This document shows, piece after piece, positions 51,031 through 59,247 of a stretch of DNA of 64,000 nt; position 1 is the first letter of the stretch, and every line of letters starts with the position of its first letter. This stretch comes from Solirubrobacter pauli. GTDB taxonomy: Bacteria; Actinomycetota; Thermoleophilia; Solirubrobacterales; Solirubrobacteraceae. The notes under the pieces were generated by a model that did not search any database, had not been told where the DNA came from, and worked only from the letters and a program-made list of their open reading frames with translations. The translations under genes were made by a program, and so were the position numbers. The stretch covers positions 3,209,426-3,273,425 of the forward strand of contig NZ_RBIL01000001.1 of NCBI RefSeq assembly GCF_003633755.1. Reading direction: 5' to 3'.

Positions 51031-53835
51031 TTGTTCATACGTGCAGCAGCGGCCGCCGCAGTCGGCGCCGTCTTGATCGCCGCGCCGCCCGCCGGCGCGC
51101 AGTCCACGGACACCAGCCCGCCCGTGGTGTCGGTCGGCAACACGCCGTCCGCCCCCGCGCAGCGCAACGGCGACCCCGTCAACGGCGTCGCGCCCGTCTC
51201 GACCTCGACCGGCAATGGCAACTGGTTCACCGCCGCCGGTGTGACGCTGCAGCTGTCGGCCACCGACGACGTCGGGGTCACGCGCCTCGAGTACTCGCTC
51301 GACGCCGGCGCCACCTGGGTCAGCCTGCCGGCCACCGGCGGCTCGACCACGCCGATCACCAACGAGGGCCAGAACAGCGTCCGCGTGCGGGCGTTCGACG
51401 CGGCCGGCAACATCGCCCGCGGCACCGCTGCCAACACGACCCTCAACCAGGCCGCCGCGGCCGGCGCGACCGCCGTCCGGCTGGCGAGCACGAGCGGCCG
51501 CGTCGTCGGCGACGAGGTCGTCCTCGAGCCGGGCACGGCCAACGAGGAGAGCGTGCGGATCGCGTCGATCCCCTCGCCCGCCCCGGCTTCACCCAACCCG
51601 AACGTGACGCTGTCCGCGCCGCTCACCAAGGCTCACGCCGCGGCCGCCGCGGTCACGACCTACCCCCAGTTCCGCTCGGTCGCGGTCAACATCGACACGC
51701 GCCGCCCGACGGCGACGTTCCCGGCCCAGGTCGTCAACAACCGGATCGGCCACGGCGCCGCCAACGTCAGCGTCACGCGCGTGGACCCGACGCCGGGCTC
51801 CGGCGGCACCGCGGTGCGCGAGACGTGGCTCGACGGCCAGTGGGCGTACCCGCTGCCGCTCGACGCCTCCAAGCTCTCGCTCGGCAAGCACACGTGGACG
51901 CTGCTGATGACCGACAACGCCGGCAACGGCAACAAGGTCACGCTCACCTTCCTCGTCACCACCTCGATCGCCGACCTCGACGCGCTGCTCGCGAAGTGGG
52001 GCACCACCGGGACCATCCCCGCGGCGACGGTCACGACGCTCCGGGCGCAGGTCGCCCAGGCCAAGGCCGCGAGCGACGGCGGCGACAAGGTGGCCGCGAT
52101 CAGCGCGCTCGACGCCTTCCGCGGCCAGCTCGGCACCGTCGCCAACGCGGCGGCCCGTAACACGCTCATCACCGACACGAACGATGTGATCCGTCAGCTC
52201 CGCGGGATCGCCGACGACCCGGCGCCCGCCGACCTCGGCGTCACCGAGGCCCCCGCCACGGGCCAGCCGCGCCACCTCTTCGTGCCGCCGTCCGCGCCGG
52301 TGCGCAACGCCAAGCCGGCGTTCAAGGTCCTGGTGTTCTCCAACCGCGCCGGTGACGGCTCGTTCCGCCATCCGGCGATCGAGGACGCCGAGGTGATGAT
52401 CCAGGAGCTCGGCCGCGAGAAGAACTTCGACGTCGACGTCTGGGACCCGCAGTACCCGAACGCCGGCCCGGCGGACACGCCGTTCTCCAGCGCCGCCAAC
52501 CTCGCGCAGTACAAGGTCATCATCGGCGACTCGTCGGTCGGCAACACCGTGCTCAACCCGGCCTACAAGATGAAGGACGGCACGGTCGTCAACGAGCAGC
52601 TCGCGTTCCAGCAGTACATCCAGGCCGGCGGCGGCTACATCGCGTCGCACGCCGCCAACGACTCGCTCCACAACTGGGGCTGGTACAAGGACTTCCTCGG
52701 CGGCCTGTTCGTCTCGCACCCCTCCAACCAGAGCGGCTTCGGCACCGACTGCGGCTCCTGCTACTGGGTCGAGGTCACCAACGAGGATCCGTCGCACCCG
52801 TCGATGGCGGCCGCGGGCGTCCCGAAGGTCGCGGCGGTCGCGGACGAGCTCTACCACTTCGACCGCAAGCCGCGCGGCTACGTGCACGTGCTGCAGACGC
52901 TCAACGAGGACACCTACAAGACCGCGATGGGCGTGTCGGCGTCCGCCGGGCAGCTCGAGGGCGGCGATCACCCGATCTCCTGGTGCTCGAACTACGACGG
53001 CGGCCGCGAGTGGTCGCAGGTGCTCGGCCACAACTGGGAGCTCTACAAGACCGCGTGGTTCCGCGAGAGCTTCTACCAGGGCATCCTGACCGCCGGTGGC
53101 CTCAAGTACGCGAACTGCGTCAGCCACCAGGAGGTCAAGACGCTGCTGGCGACGCTGAAGGCCTCGGGTGGCATCACCGACGCCGCCGCCACGGCGGGGA
53201 CGACCGCGGTGCAGGCCGCCTTCGACAAGTACAACACGCTCGACAAGGCGCAGATCTCGGCCTCGCTGGGTGACATCGCGGCGCTCAACACGCTGGCGCA
53301 GGACCCGGCCAGCGGCGACGCCGCCTCCCGCGGCAAGCTCGTGGCCAAGGCCGCCGAGCTCAAGCAGTGGATGCTCGTGCTGCTCGGCGCGCAGGACGTC
53401 AGCGGTGGCGCGACCGGCACCGTGCCGGCCACGCTGTCGCTCGCGCTCGGCACCCCGCCGAGCTTCGGGGCGTTCGTCCCCGGCGTCGCGACCACGTACA
53501 CGGCCGGCTCGAAGGCGACCGTGATCTCGACCGCCGGTGACGCGACGCTGAGCGTCGCCGACGCCTCCCCGACGGCCACCGGCAAGCTCGTCAACGGCTC
53601 GTTCTCCCTTGCCAGCCCGGTCCAGGTCAAGGCGACCTCGGCGGCCGGCGCGGGCGCGGCCCTGGCCAACGTCGCCGGCACGTCGGCGCCGACGCCCGTG
53701 CTGACCTACAGCGGCCCGGTGAGCAACGACGAGGTGACGCTGTCGTACGCGCAGGCGATCGGCGTCAACGAGGCGCTGCGCACCGGCAGCTACTCGAAGA
53801 CGTTCACCTACACGCTGTCCACCACGACCCCCTGA
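51031..53835 (+). CDS. Secreted ThuA domain protein with C-terminal FTLSTTTP domain
   Basis: 934 aa from TTG at 51031: AGGAG (51019-51023) is 7 nt upstream and the frame then gives a signal peptide FIRAAAAAAVGAVLIAAPPA; upstream in-frame codons overlap the preceding hairpins. An OmpL47-like module (about 35-115; LEYSLDAGATWVSLP) and a second Ig-like module (about 215-305) come first, then a helical linker and the ThuA domain (431-694; FKVLVFSNRAGDGSFRHPAI, SHPSMAAAGVP). A short helical region and the shared domain 795-934 (53413-53832) close it. ThuA-like proteins are glutamine-amidotransferase-fold proteins linked to disaccharide use; the exact reaction is unknown. Confidence 0.87.
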   Translation: MFIRAAAAAAVGAVLIAAPPAGAQSTDTSPPVVSVGNTPSAPAQRNGDPVNGVAPVSTSTGNGNWFTAAGVTLQLSATDDVGVTRLEYSLDAGATWVSLPATGGSTTPITNEGQNSVRVRAFDAAGNIARGTAANTTLNQAAAAGATAVRLASTSGRVVGDEVVLEPGTANEESVRIASIPSPAPASPNPNVTLSAPLTKAHAAAAAVTTYPQFRSVAVNIDTRRPTATFPAQVVNNRIGHGAANVSVTRVDPTPGSGGTAVRETWLDGQWAYPLPLDASKLSLGKHTWTLLMTDNAGNGNKVTLTFLVTTSIADLDALLAKWGTTGTIPAATVTTLRAQVAQAKAASDGGDKVAAISALDAFRGQLGTVANAAARNTLITDTNDVIRQLRGIADDPAPADLGVTEAPATGQPRHLFVPPSAPVRNAKPAFKVLVFSNRAGDGSFRHPAIEDAEVMIQELGREKNFDVDVWDPQYPNAGPADTPFSSAANLAQYKVIIGDSSVGNTVLNPAYKMKDGTVVNEQLAFQQYIQAGGGYIASHAANDSLHNWGWYKDFLGGLFVSHPSNQSGFGTDCGSCYWVEVTNEDPSHPSMAAAGVPKVAAVADELYHFDRKPRGYVHVLQTLNEDTYKTAMGVSASAGQLEGGDHPISWCSNYDGGREWSQVLGHNWELYKTAWFRESFYQGILTAGGLKYANCVSHQEVKTLLATLKASGGITDAAATAGTTAVQAAFDKYNTLDKAQISASLGDIAALNTLAQDPASGDAASRGKLVAKAAELKQWMLVLLGAQDVSGGATGTVPATLSLALGTPPSFGAFVPGVATTYTAGSKATVISTAGDATLSVADASPTATGKLVNGSFSLASPVQVKATSAAGAGAALANVAGTSAPTPVLTYSGPVSNDEVTLSYAQAIGVNEALRTGSYSKTFTYTLSTTTP

Positions 53836-53850
53836 CCTAGGCGGGGTACG

Positions 53851-53883
53851 CGTCGCGACGGCCCGCACGTGGCCGTCGCGACG
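53851..53883. terminator. GC-rich hairpin between convergent ThuA and VOC genes
   Basis: CGTCGCGACGGCC pairs perfectly (13 bp) with GGCCGTCGCGACG around CGCACGT, 15 bp after the ThuA stop and 11 bp before the VOC stop. It is suited to terminate both strands. No T-tract is present. Confidence 0.65.
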
Positions 53884-53894
53884 CCGCCGTCGCC

Positions 53895-54342
53895 TCACTG
53901 CACGTCGAGGATCCAGGTCACGCCGAAGCGGTCGGTGAGCATGCCGAACCCGGCGCTCCAGGCCGACGCCGCCAGCGGCTCCACGACGTGCGCGTCGACG
54001 GCGAGCCGGTCCCAGTACCCCTGCACCTCGTCCAGGGTCTCGCCGCGCACCGACACGAAGAACGGCTGGTCGGTGAGCGTGACGCCGTGCTCGCGGCGCG
54101 TGCCGCCGGCGTTCGCGGACCCGCCCGTCTCGCCGGGGATGTCGTACGCCATGACCCGGAACCCGTCCGCGCGCTCGACGAGGCCGAACACGACGCGGTC
54201 GGCGCCGGGCGCGTCCGGCGGCATGCCGAAGTCGCCGTAGGTGGCGATCGTCACGGCACCGCCGAAGACGGCGCCGTAGTGCTCCAGCGCCGCCCGGGCG
54301 TCGCCGCGGAAGTTCAGGTGGGGGAGTGCTCTTGATGCTCAT
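53895..54342 (-). pseudogene. PhnB-like VOC family protein, frameshifted near its start
   Basis: The ATG at 54342 begins MSIKSTP, then a run of five G on the plus strand (54320-54324) shifts the frame. With four G the frame would continue HLNFRGDARAALEHYGAVFG into the open part VTIATYGDFGMPPDAPGADR and on to WILDVQ. That is a full ~148-residue 3-demethylubiquinone/PhnB-type VOC protein. As written, only a 119-residue C-terminal piece from the GTG at 54254 is open, and it lacks the first beta-alpha-beta unit. Sequencing error, phase variation or real inactivation are all possible. It diverges from a WYL regulator with a palindromic operator between. Confidence 0.75.
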
Positions 54343-54361
54343 GACCACCACCGTCGCACCC

Positions 54362-54398
54362 GTATAGGACCGCTCTGGTCCTATACACGAGGTAGGTT
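54362..54398. promoter_or_regulatory. Operator and leaderless promoter of the WYL regulator
   Basis: GTATAGGACC and GGTCCTATAC form a perfect 10-bp inverted repeat around GCTCT (54362-54386). A TAGGTT -10 (54393-54398) ends 7 nt before the regulator's ATG. The operator also covers the expected promoter of the divergent VOC gene. Confidence 0.7.
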
Positions 54399-54405
54399 TG
54401 CGCGC

Positions 54406-55380
54406 ATGACGACGACCACCTCGCGCCTGCTCGAGCTGCTGTCGCTGCTGCAGACCGGCCGCGGCTGGCCGGGGTCCGTGCTGGCCGAGCGGCTGGGCGT
54501 CACCCACCGCACCGTGCGCCGCGACGTCGACCGGCTGCGCGCGATGGGCTACCGGATCGGCGCGACGATGGGGCCGGACGGCGGCTACCGGCTGGAGGCG
54601 GGGAGCGAGCTGCCGCCGCTGCTGCTCGACGACGAGCAGGTGGTCGCGCTGGCCGTCGCGCTCCAGGCGGCGTCGGTGAGCGGCGCGGAGGTCGCCGAGG
54701 CCGCGCTGCGCGCGTTGAGCACGGTCCGCCAGGTGATGCCCTCCCGGCTGCGGCACCGCCTCGACGCGCTGTCGTTCACGGCGATCGGCCCGCGATCGGA
54801 CGCCGGGGCCGTGTCCCCCGAGGTGCTGGTCGCGCTGTCGACCGCGATCCGCGCCCGTGAGGTGCTGCGCTTCGACTACGCCGGCGGCCGTCCGGAAGCC
54901 CGTGCGCGGCCGGCGCTCCCGCGCACGGTCGAGCCGCACCACCTCGTCACCGCGCAGGGCCGGTGGTACCTGGTCGCGTGGGACCTCGAGCGCGACGACT
55001 GGCGGATCTTCCGCGCCGACCGGGTCTCCCCGCGCGCGCACACGGGCCCGCGGTTCGCGCCCCGCGCGCTGCCCGGCGGTGACGTTGCCGGGTTCGTGTC
55101 GGCCCGGTTCAAGGGCTCCGAGCAGGAGGACCGGTGGCCGTGCACCGGCACGGTCATCCTCGGCCGGCCGGTCGGCGAGGTCGCGCCGTTCGCGGGCGAC
55201 GGCGTCGTCGAGGCCGTCGGCGAGGACCGGTGCACGCTGCGGACGGGCTCGTGGTCGTGGATCGCGCTCGCCGCGTCCCTGAACCGCTTCGACGCGGACG
55301 TCGAGGTCGTCGAGCCCCCGGAGCTCCGGCGGGCGTTCGCGCAGCTGGCCGCGCGCAACGCCGCCACGGCGAGCGGGTGA
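54406..55380 (+). CDS. YafY-type transcriptional regulator with WYL domain
   Basis: 324 aa. Residues 5-60 are a DeoR/HTH_11-type winged helix (VLAERLGVTHRTVRRDVDRL). A WYL domain occupies about 140-215 (VTAQGRWYLVAWDLERDDWR), followed by a WCX-like C-terminal extension. WYL domains bind small ligands or nucleic acids and control many stress and defence genes. The gene is adjacent only to the divergent VOC gene, its probable target. The operator and leaderless start support the chosen ATG. Confidence 0.92.
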   Translation: MTTTTSRLLELLSLLQTGRGWPGSVLAERLGVTHRTVRRDVDRLRAMGYRIGATMGPDGGYRLEAGSELPPLLLDDEQVVALAVALQAASVSGAEVAEAALRALSTVRQVMPSRLRHRLDALSFTAIGPRSDAGAVSPEVLVALSTAIRAREVLRFDYAGGRPEARARPALPRTVEPHHLVTAQGRWYLVAWDLERDDWRIFRADRVSPRAHTGPRFAPRALPGGDVAGFVSARFKGSEQEDRWPCTGTVILGRPVGEVAPFAGDGVVEAVGEDRCTLRTGSWSWIALAASLNRFDADVEVVEPPELRRAFAQLAARNAATASG

Positions 55381-55413
55381 CCGGACGTCACCCGCTCGCG
55401 AGGCGATCGGCGG

Positions 55414-55911
55414 CTAGGCCGCGAGGTCCGCGTACATGCCCGCGGCGAGCGCGCGCACCGAGTCCACGCGCGGCGCGGCGCACTCCAGGCGCGTGCCCTG
55501 CGCGATCGCGACGAGCGCGGCCTGCTGCTCGCGCGGGGCGACGATCAGCGGGACCTTGAACGCGGTGGCGTCGGCCGCCAGCGCCTTCAGCGCGGGCGTC
55601 TCGCTGCCGGGGCGGTAGAAGACCACCACGTACGCGTGGGTCGCGGCGTGCAAGGTGGCCGTCACGTCCAGGGCCGTCGTATGGAAGCCGAGCGCGGGCA
55701 GGTCCGCGCCCTGGCCGAGCCGGGCCTCGAAGGCCCGCTGGCGGCCCTGCTCGGCGGCGTCGAACACGAACGGGCCCGAGCTGCAGCCGGGCTGGGCGGC
55801 CGCCGGCTCGGCGCCGCCCACCCCGAGGGTCAGCACCCCCGCCGCGAGCAGCGCGACGAGCGCGGCGACGGCCGTCGCCAGTGCGCGCGGTGAGATGGGG
55901 GCGCCGGTCAT
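55414..55911 (-). CDS. Secreted or membrane-anchored hypothetical protein
   Basis: 165 aa. A hydrophobic N-terminus (ALATAVAALVALLAAGVLTL) could be an anchor or signal sequence, with a possible cleavage near PAAAQ-PGCSS. The mature part has two Cys (PGCSS and LECAAP) and a mixed alpha/beta pattern (LHAATHAYVVVFYRPGS). No family is recognised. It begins 3 bp after the stop of the OmpA-domain gene and should be co-transcribed with it. Confidence 0.7.
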   Translation of the reverse strand: MTGAPISPRALATAVAALVALLAAGVLTLGVGGAEPAAAQPGCSSGPFVFDAAEQGRQRAFEARLGQGADLPALGFHTTALDVTATLHAATHAYVVVFYRPGSETPALKALAADATAFKVPLIVAPREQQAALVAIAQGTRLECAAPRVDSVRALAAGMYADLAA

Positions 55912-55914
55912 CGC

Positions 55915-58155
55915 TCAGCGGTAGTCGACGTCGATCTCGACGCGACGGTTGAGGGAACGGCCGGCGTCGGTGGCGTTCGTCGCGCGCGGACGGGTCTCAC
56001 CCGCGCTGGACGCGCTCCACTTGGCCTTGACGCCGAGCTTGCGCACGTAGCCGCAGACCGCCTCGGCGCGGCGCTGGCCGAGGTCCTTGTTGAGCTCCGG
56101 CGAGCCGACCGCGTCGGTGTGGCCGACGCACGTGAGGGCCTTGGCCTCCTTGAGCTGCGGAGCCAGCGCGCGGATGTAGCGGCGACCGCGCTCGCTGAGC
56201 TGGGCCGAGCCGGACGCGAACAGGCCGTCGCCGGGGACGACGAGCGTGCGCGACGGCAGCATGCGGGCGACCGTCTTCGCGCGCACGCGCGAATCACCCG
56301 TGGTGGCGTCGAGCTGGAACGACGTCTTGACGCCGCCGACGCGGTTGACCAGGGCGCGGCCGCGGGCGTTGAGCTTGACCTTGACGGCCACGCGCTCGCT
56401 CTTGCCGGTGCCGGTCGTCGTGCCGGTGCCGATCAGGATCTTCTTGCCGTCGACCGTGGCGTAGGCCTTGATGACGCACTTCTTGATCGCGGCGCCCGGG
56501 ACGCGGCAGCCGAGCTGGGCCGAGTGGTTGGACGCGCTGACCGTGGAGGAGAGCACCGGCGTGGCCTTGGAGCCCTTGCCGCTGCGGGTGTCCACGTCGA
56601 GCTTGGCGTTGACGACCGTGAAGCGCTCGGTGACCACGGCGGAGACGTTGCCGGCCAGGTCGGTCTGCCGCACCTCGAAGGTGTGCTTGCCGAGCTTGAG
56701 CTTGTCGTAGGTGACGGGGCTCGTGCAGGGCGCGAACGCGCCACCGTCGAAACGGCATTCGAAGGTCGCGCCCGGCTCGCCGGTGAAGGTGAACTTCGCG
56801 CGCTTCTCGGAGGTCGCCGAGTCCGGGCCCGCGAGCACGGTCGGGGCGGCGGGAGCGGTGCCGTCGAGCGTGAAGCTCACCTGCGCCGGCTCGGAGCCGT
56901 TGCTGCGCACCTCGAACGTGTGCGTGCCGTCGGCCAGGCCGGTCGGCGTGAACGGGCTCGCGCAGGCGACCCACGCGCCGCCGTCGATCCGGCACTCGTA
57001 GCTGTCGCCGCCGGTGAACGTGAACGTCGCGGTGCGGGCGACGGCCGCCGGAGAGCCCGTGATCGTCGGCTTGACGGGCGCCGGGGCGCCGACCTTGATC
57101 TCGGTGTACGCGGCGCCGGTGAGCACGACGTCGGTGCTGTCGTCCTCGGCGTCGAGGTTGATGCCGAACGTGCCGGACACGCCGGCGGGCGGGTTGGCGA
57201 CCAGCGTGCCGGTGGCCGGGTTGCCGGGCGTCGTGTTGACGGTCACCCACGACGGCAGCGTGCCGGTGGAGATCTTGACCGTGTCGCCGCCGTTCGGGTC
57301 GGTGGCCGTGAACGGGATCGTCAGCTGCCCGCCGTCCTTGACGCTGTAGCTCGCGTCGAGGCCGGTGATCGTCGGCGCGGCGTTGCTCGAGGCGACCTTG
57401 AGCAGCACGTCGCGCTCGGAGTAGTCGCCCTGCGCGTCGGTCGCGCGGACCTTGTAGATGAAGAGGTTGCCGCCGGTGTAGGTCGCCGTGGTCGCGGCGG
57501 GGATGGAGACACGGCCGGTCTGCGAGAGCGTGATGACGTCGGTGTCCGGGCCGTTGGCGTCGCCCGGCTTGGTCAGCGTCTGGTAGGCGACGGTGCCGCC
57601 GTCCGGGTCGCTCGCGTTGAGGTTCTGCACGTACTCGGTGCCGATGCCGATGCCGTTGGCGACGTTGGAGCCGAACTTCGGCGCCGCGGTGGCCTGCATC
57701 GCGACCTTGCGGACCTTGGTCTCGAACCGGACGGCGCCCGACGAGGAGTTGGCCAGGTTCAGGATCCCGGCCGTGCGGGCGCTGCTGGTCCAGTACGCGA
57801 GGTACTCGCCGTCCGGCGCGCCGAGGTTGAACGTCGACGTGTCGAGCGGCACCTCGAAGTCGCCCTTGTAGGTCGCCGAGCCCGTGATGCACCGGGTCGC
57901 GACCACGGGGACGCTCACGCTGGCGGTCTGGCTCGTCGGCGAGACCACCGTGACGTACTGGGTGCTCTGCTGGCCGACCGTGCAGGTGGCGATGGCGGCG
58001 TAGGTGAGGCTGCCCTTGAGCTGGCCGGCGGCCGTGACCTCGGCGAAGATCGAGCCGCCTTGGAGGTGGCTGGCCAGGGCGGGGGAGGCGCCGCCGAGCA
58101 GCGCGGTCGCCGCCGCGGCGACGGCGATGCCGAGACGTGAGAAGGAGAAGGACAT
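55915..58155 (-). CDS. Secreted protein with cadherin/Ig-like repeats and C-terminal OmpA domain
   Basis: 746 aa from ATG (SFSFSRLGIAVAAAATALLG signal peptide). A GTG at 58194, with GAGGAC upstream, would add 13 residues and is a serious alternative because the ATG lacks a ribosome-binding site. Cadherin-like modules span about 180-400 (NAAPTITGLDASYSVKDGG). Two cysteine-paired Ig-like repeats follow (YECRIDGGAWVACASPF; FECRFDGGAFAPCTSP). The OmpA-type peptidoglycan-binding domain is at about 635-746 (CVGHTDAVGSPELNKDLGQR, NRRVEIDVDYR). It likely anchors to peptidoglycan noncovalently. It lacks the FTLSTTTP domain. Confidence 0.87.
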   Translation of the reverse strand: MSFSFSRLGIAVAAAATALLGGASPALASHLQGGSIFAEVTAAGQLKGSLTYAAIATCTVGQQSTQYVTVVSPTSQTASVSVPVVATRCITGSATYKGDFEVPLDTSTFNLGAPDGEYLAYWTSSARTAGILNLANSSSGAVRFETKVRKVAMQATAAPKFGSNVANGIGIGTEYVQNLNASDPDGGTVAYQTLTKPGDANGPDTDVITLSQTGRVSIPAATTATYTGGNLFIYKVRATDAQGDYSERDVLLKVASSNAAPTITGLDASYSVKDGGQLTIPFTATDPNGGDTVKISTGTLPSWVTVNTTPGNPATGTLVANPPAGVSGTFGINLDAEDDSTDVVLTGAAYTEIKVGAPAPVKPTITGSPAAVARTATFTFTGGDSYECRIDGGAWVACASPFTPTGLADGTHTFEVRSNGSEPAQVSFTLDGTAPAAPTVLAGPDSATSEKRAKFTFTGEPGATFECRFDGGAFAPCTSPVTYDKLKLGKHTFEVRQTDLAGNVSAVVTERFTVVNAKLDVDTRSGKGSKATPVLSSTVSASNHSAQLGCRVPGAAIKKCVIKAYATVDGKKILIGTGTTTGTGKSERVAVKVKLNARGRALVNRVGGVKTSFQLDATTGDSRVRAKTVARMLPSRTLVVPGDGLFASGSAQLSERGRRYIRALAPQLKEAKALTCVGHTDAVGSPELNKDLGQRRAEAVCGYVRKLGVKAKWSASSAGETRPRATNATDAGRSLNRRVEIDVDYR

Positions 58156-58350
58156 GAGGGGGGAGGGGACTCGCAGTCGGTCAGAAGTGGACACCCTGGT
58201 CCTCGTCCGTTTCCGGGGCAACTTGAATGGGCGCCGGCACCCATGCGGGGCTGCGGCGCGCCGGTCCGACGTCAGCGTGTGCTCCGTTGCTGTCCGCGAT
58301 CGGACCGCGCGGCCGTCGCCACGGCGCCGCGACGATGAAGGTGGTGGGTC

Positions 58351-58572
58351 GTGTACTCCGTCGCCGATGCCGGCTACCTGTACGAGCGGCTCGCGGAGGT
58401 CCTGCGCGTGAGCGCCGAGCTCGCGGACGATCGGGCCGAGCGGGCGACGTCGATGGGGGACGCCGCGGGTGCGTCCGCTGCGCGCGCCGACGCCCAGCGC
58501 GTCCGCGCCGCCGGCGCGCGCGCCGACCGCGCGGCGGCCGACCGTCTGGGCGGCCCGGTCAACCACCCGTGA
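58351..58572 (+). CDS. Small Ala/Arg-rich hypothetical protein
   Basis: 73 aa with GTG start and GAAGG 10 nt upstream. The predicted product is helical and rich in Ala, Arg and Glu (YLYERLAEVLRVSAELADDR), ending GGPVNHP. No domain is recognised. In such GC-rich DNA short open frames are common, so support is modest; the spacing to neighbours and the ribosome-binding site favour it being real. Confidence 0.45.
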   Translation: MYSVADAGYLYERLAEVLRVSAELADDRAERATSMGDAAGASAARADAQRVRAAGARADRAAADRLGGPVNHP

Positions 58573-58617
58573 CGGGGTGCGCCGCGTGGCCGTCTTCGAC
58601 GGCGCTAGCGTTCGCAC

Positions 58618-59247
58618 ATGTTGCCAACGACGCGAACCGCCGTGCGGCCGTGGTCGGTCGCGGGTGGCCCGGATGAGGGCGTCAGCGACAGCGAGCGCTG
58701 CGCCCACTGCCGGGCGCTGACGGCGGCGAACCTGATCGGCGCGTATCGCCGTCGCTTCCCGGACGACGCGCGCGCGGACTACGACTGGATCATCCGCCGC
58801 ATGGGGCACGTGTGGGACTGCCCGCGCGACGGCGCGGCCAACGTCGTGGGGTACCGGTGCGCGCGCTGCGGCGACGCGCAGCCGGGCCGGCTCGCGCGCT
58901 CCAAGCGCGTCGCCTACGTGCGCCGCCTGTGCTCGGCCTTCACGACCGGTGGCGTCGACGCGCTGGCGTCGATCGTGCCGGCGGACGTCGAGTGGATCCC
59001 CCAGCTCGCCGGAGGCCAGGTCCTGCACGGGAGCGAGGAGCTGCAGGCGTTCTTCGCGGAGCGGCGGTCTCCGCTGCGGGTGCCGCCGCCGGCGCGGATC
59101 GAGGCGGTCGGGACGGACGTGCTCGTGCGCTTCCGCTCCCCGCCGGGTGCGCCGCCCCTGTGGTCGGTCTACCAGTTCGAGACGGGGCGCCTGTTCCGCG
59201 CGGTGAGCTTCGACAACGAGGCGGAGGCGGTCAGGCAGACGGGCTGA
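58618..59247 (+). CDS. Zinc-ribbon and NTF2-like domain protein
   Basis: 209 aa. The N-terminal ~90 residues contain paired Cys motifs (RCAHCRAL; DCPRDG; RCARCGD) likely to bind zinc. The C-terminal ~120 residues match a SnoaL/NTF2-like fold (LCSAFTTGGVDALASIVPAD; LHGSEELQAFFAERR). No signal peptide. NTF2-like folds can be enzymes or ligand carriers, so function is not assigned. Its 3' end overlaps the convergent TetR gene by 17 bp. Confidence 0.75.
   Translation: MLPTTRTAVRPWSVAGGPDEGVSDSERCAHCRALTAANLIGAYRRRFPDDARADYDWIIRRMGHVWDCPRDGAANVVGYRCARCGDAQPGRLARSKRVAYVRRLCSAFTTGGVDALASIVPADVEWIPQLAGGQVLHGSEELQAFFAERRSPLRVPPPARIEAVGTDVLVRFRSPPGAPPLWSVYQFETGRLFRAVSFDNEAEAVRQTG

Noticed and set aside
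25218-53835. Search for LPXTG, GlyGly-CTERM or PEP-CTERM tails in the secreted proteins
   Set aside because: No such motif, and no terminal hydrophobic helix plus basic tail, occurs in any of the six proteins; the shared domain is different.
58156-59028. Long N-terminal extension of the OmpA-domain gene
   Set aside because: The extension lies antisense to other coding DNA and lacks coding character. A clear signal peptide follows the ATG at 58155. Only the 13-codon extension to the GTG at 58194 remains plausible.
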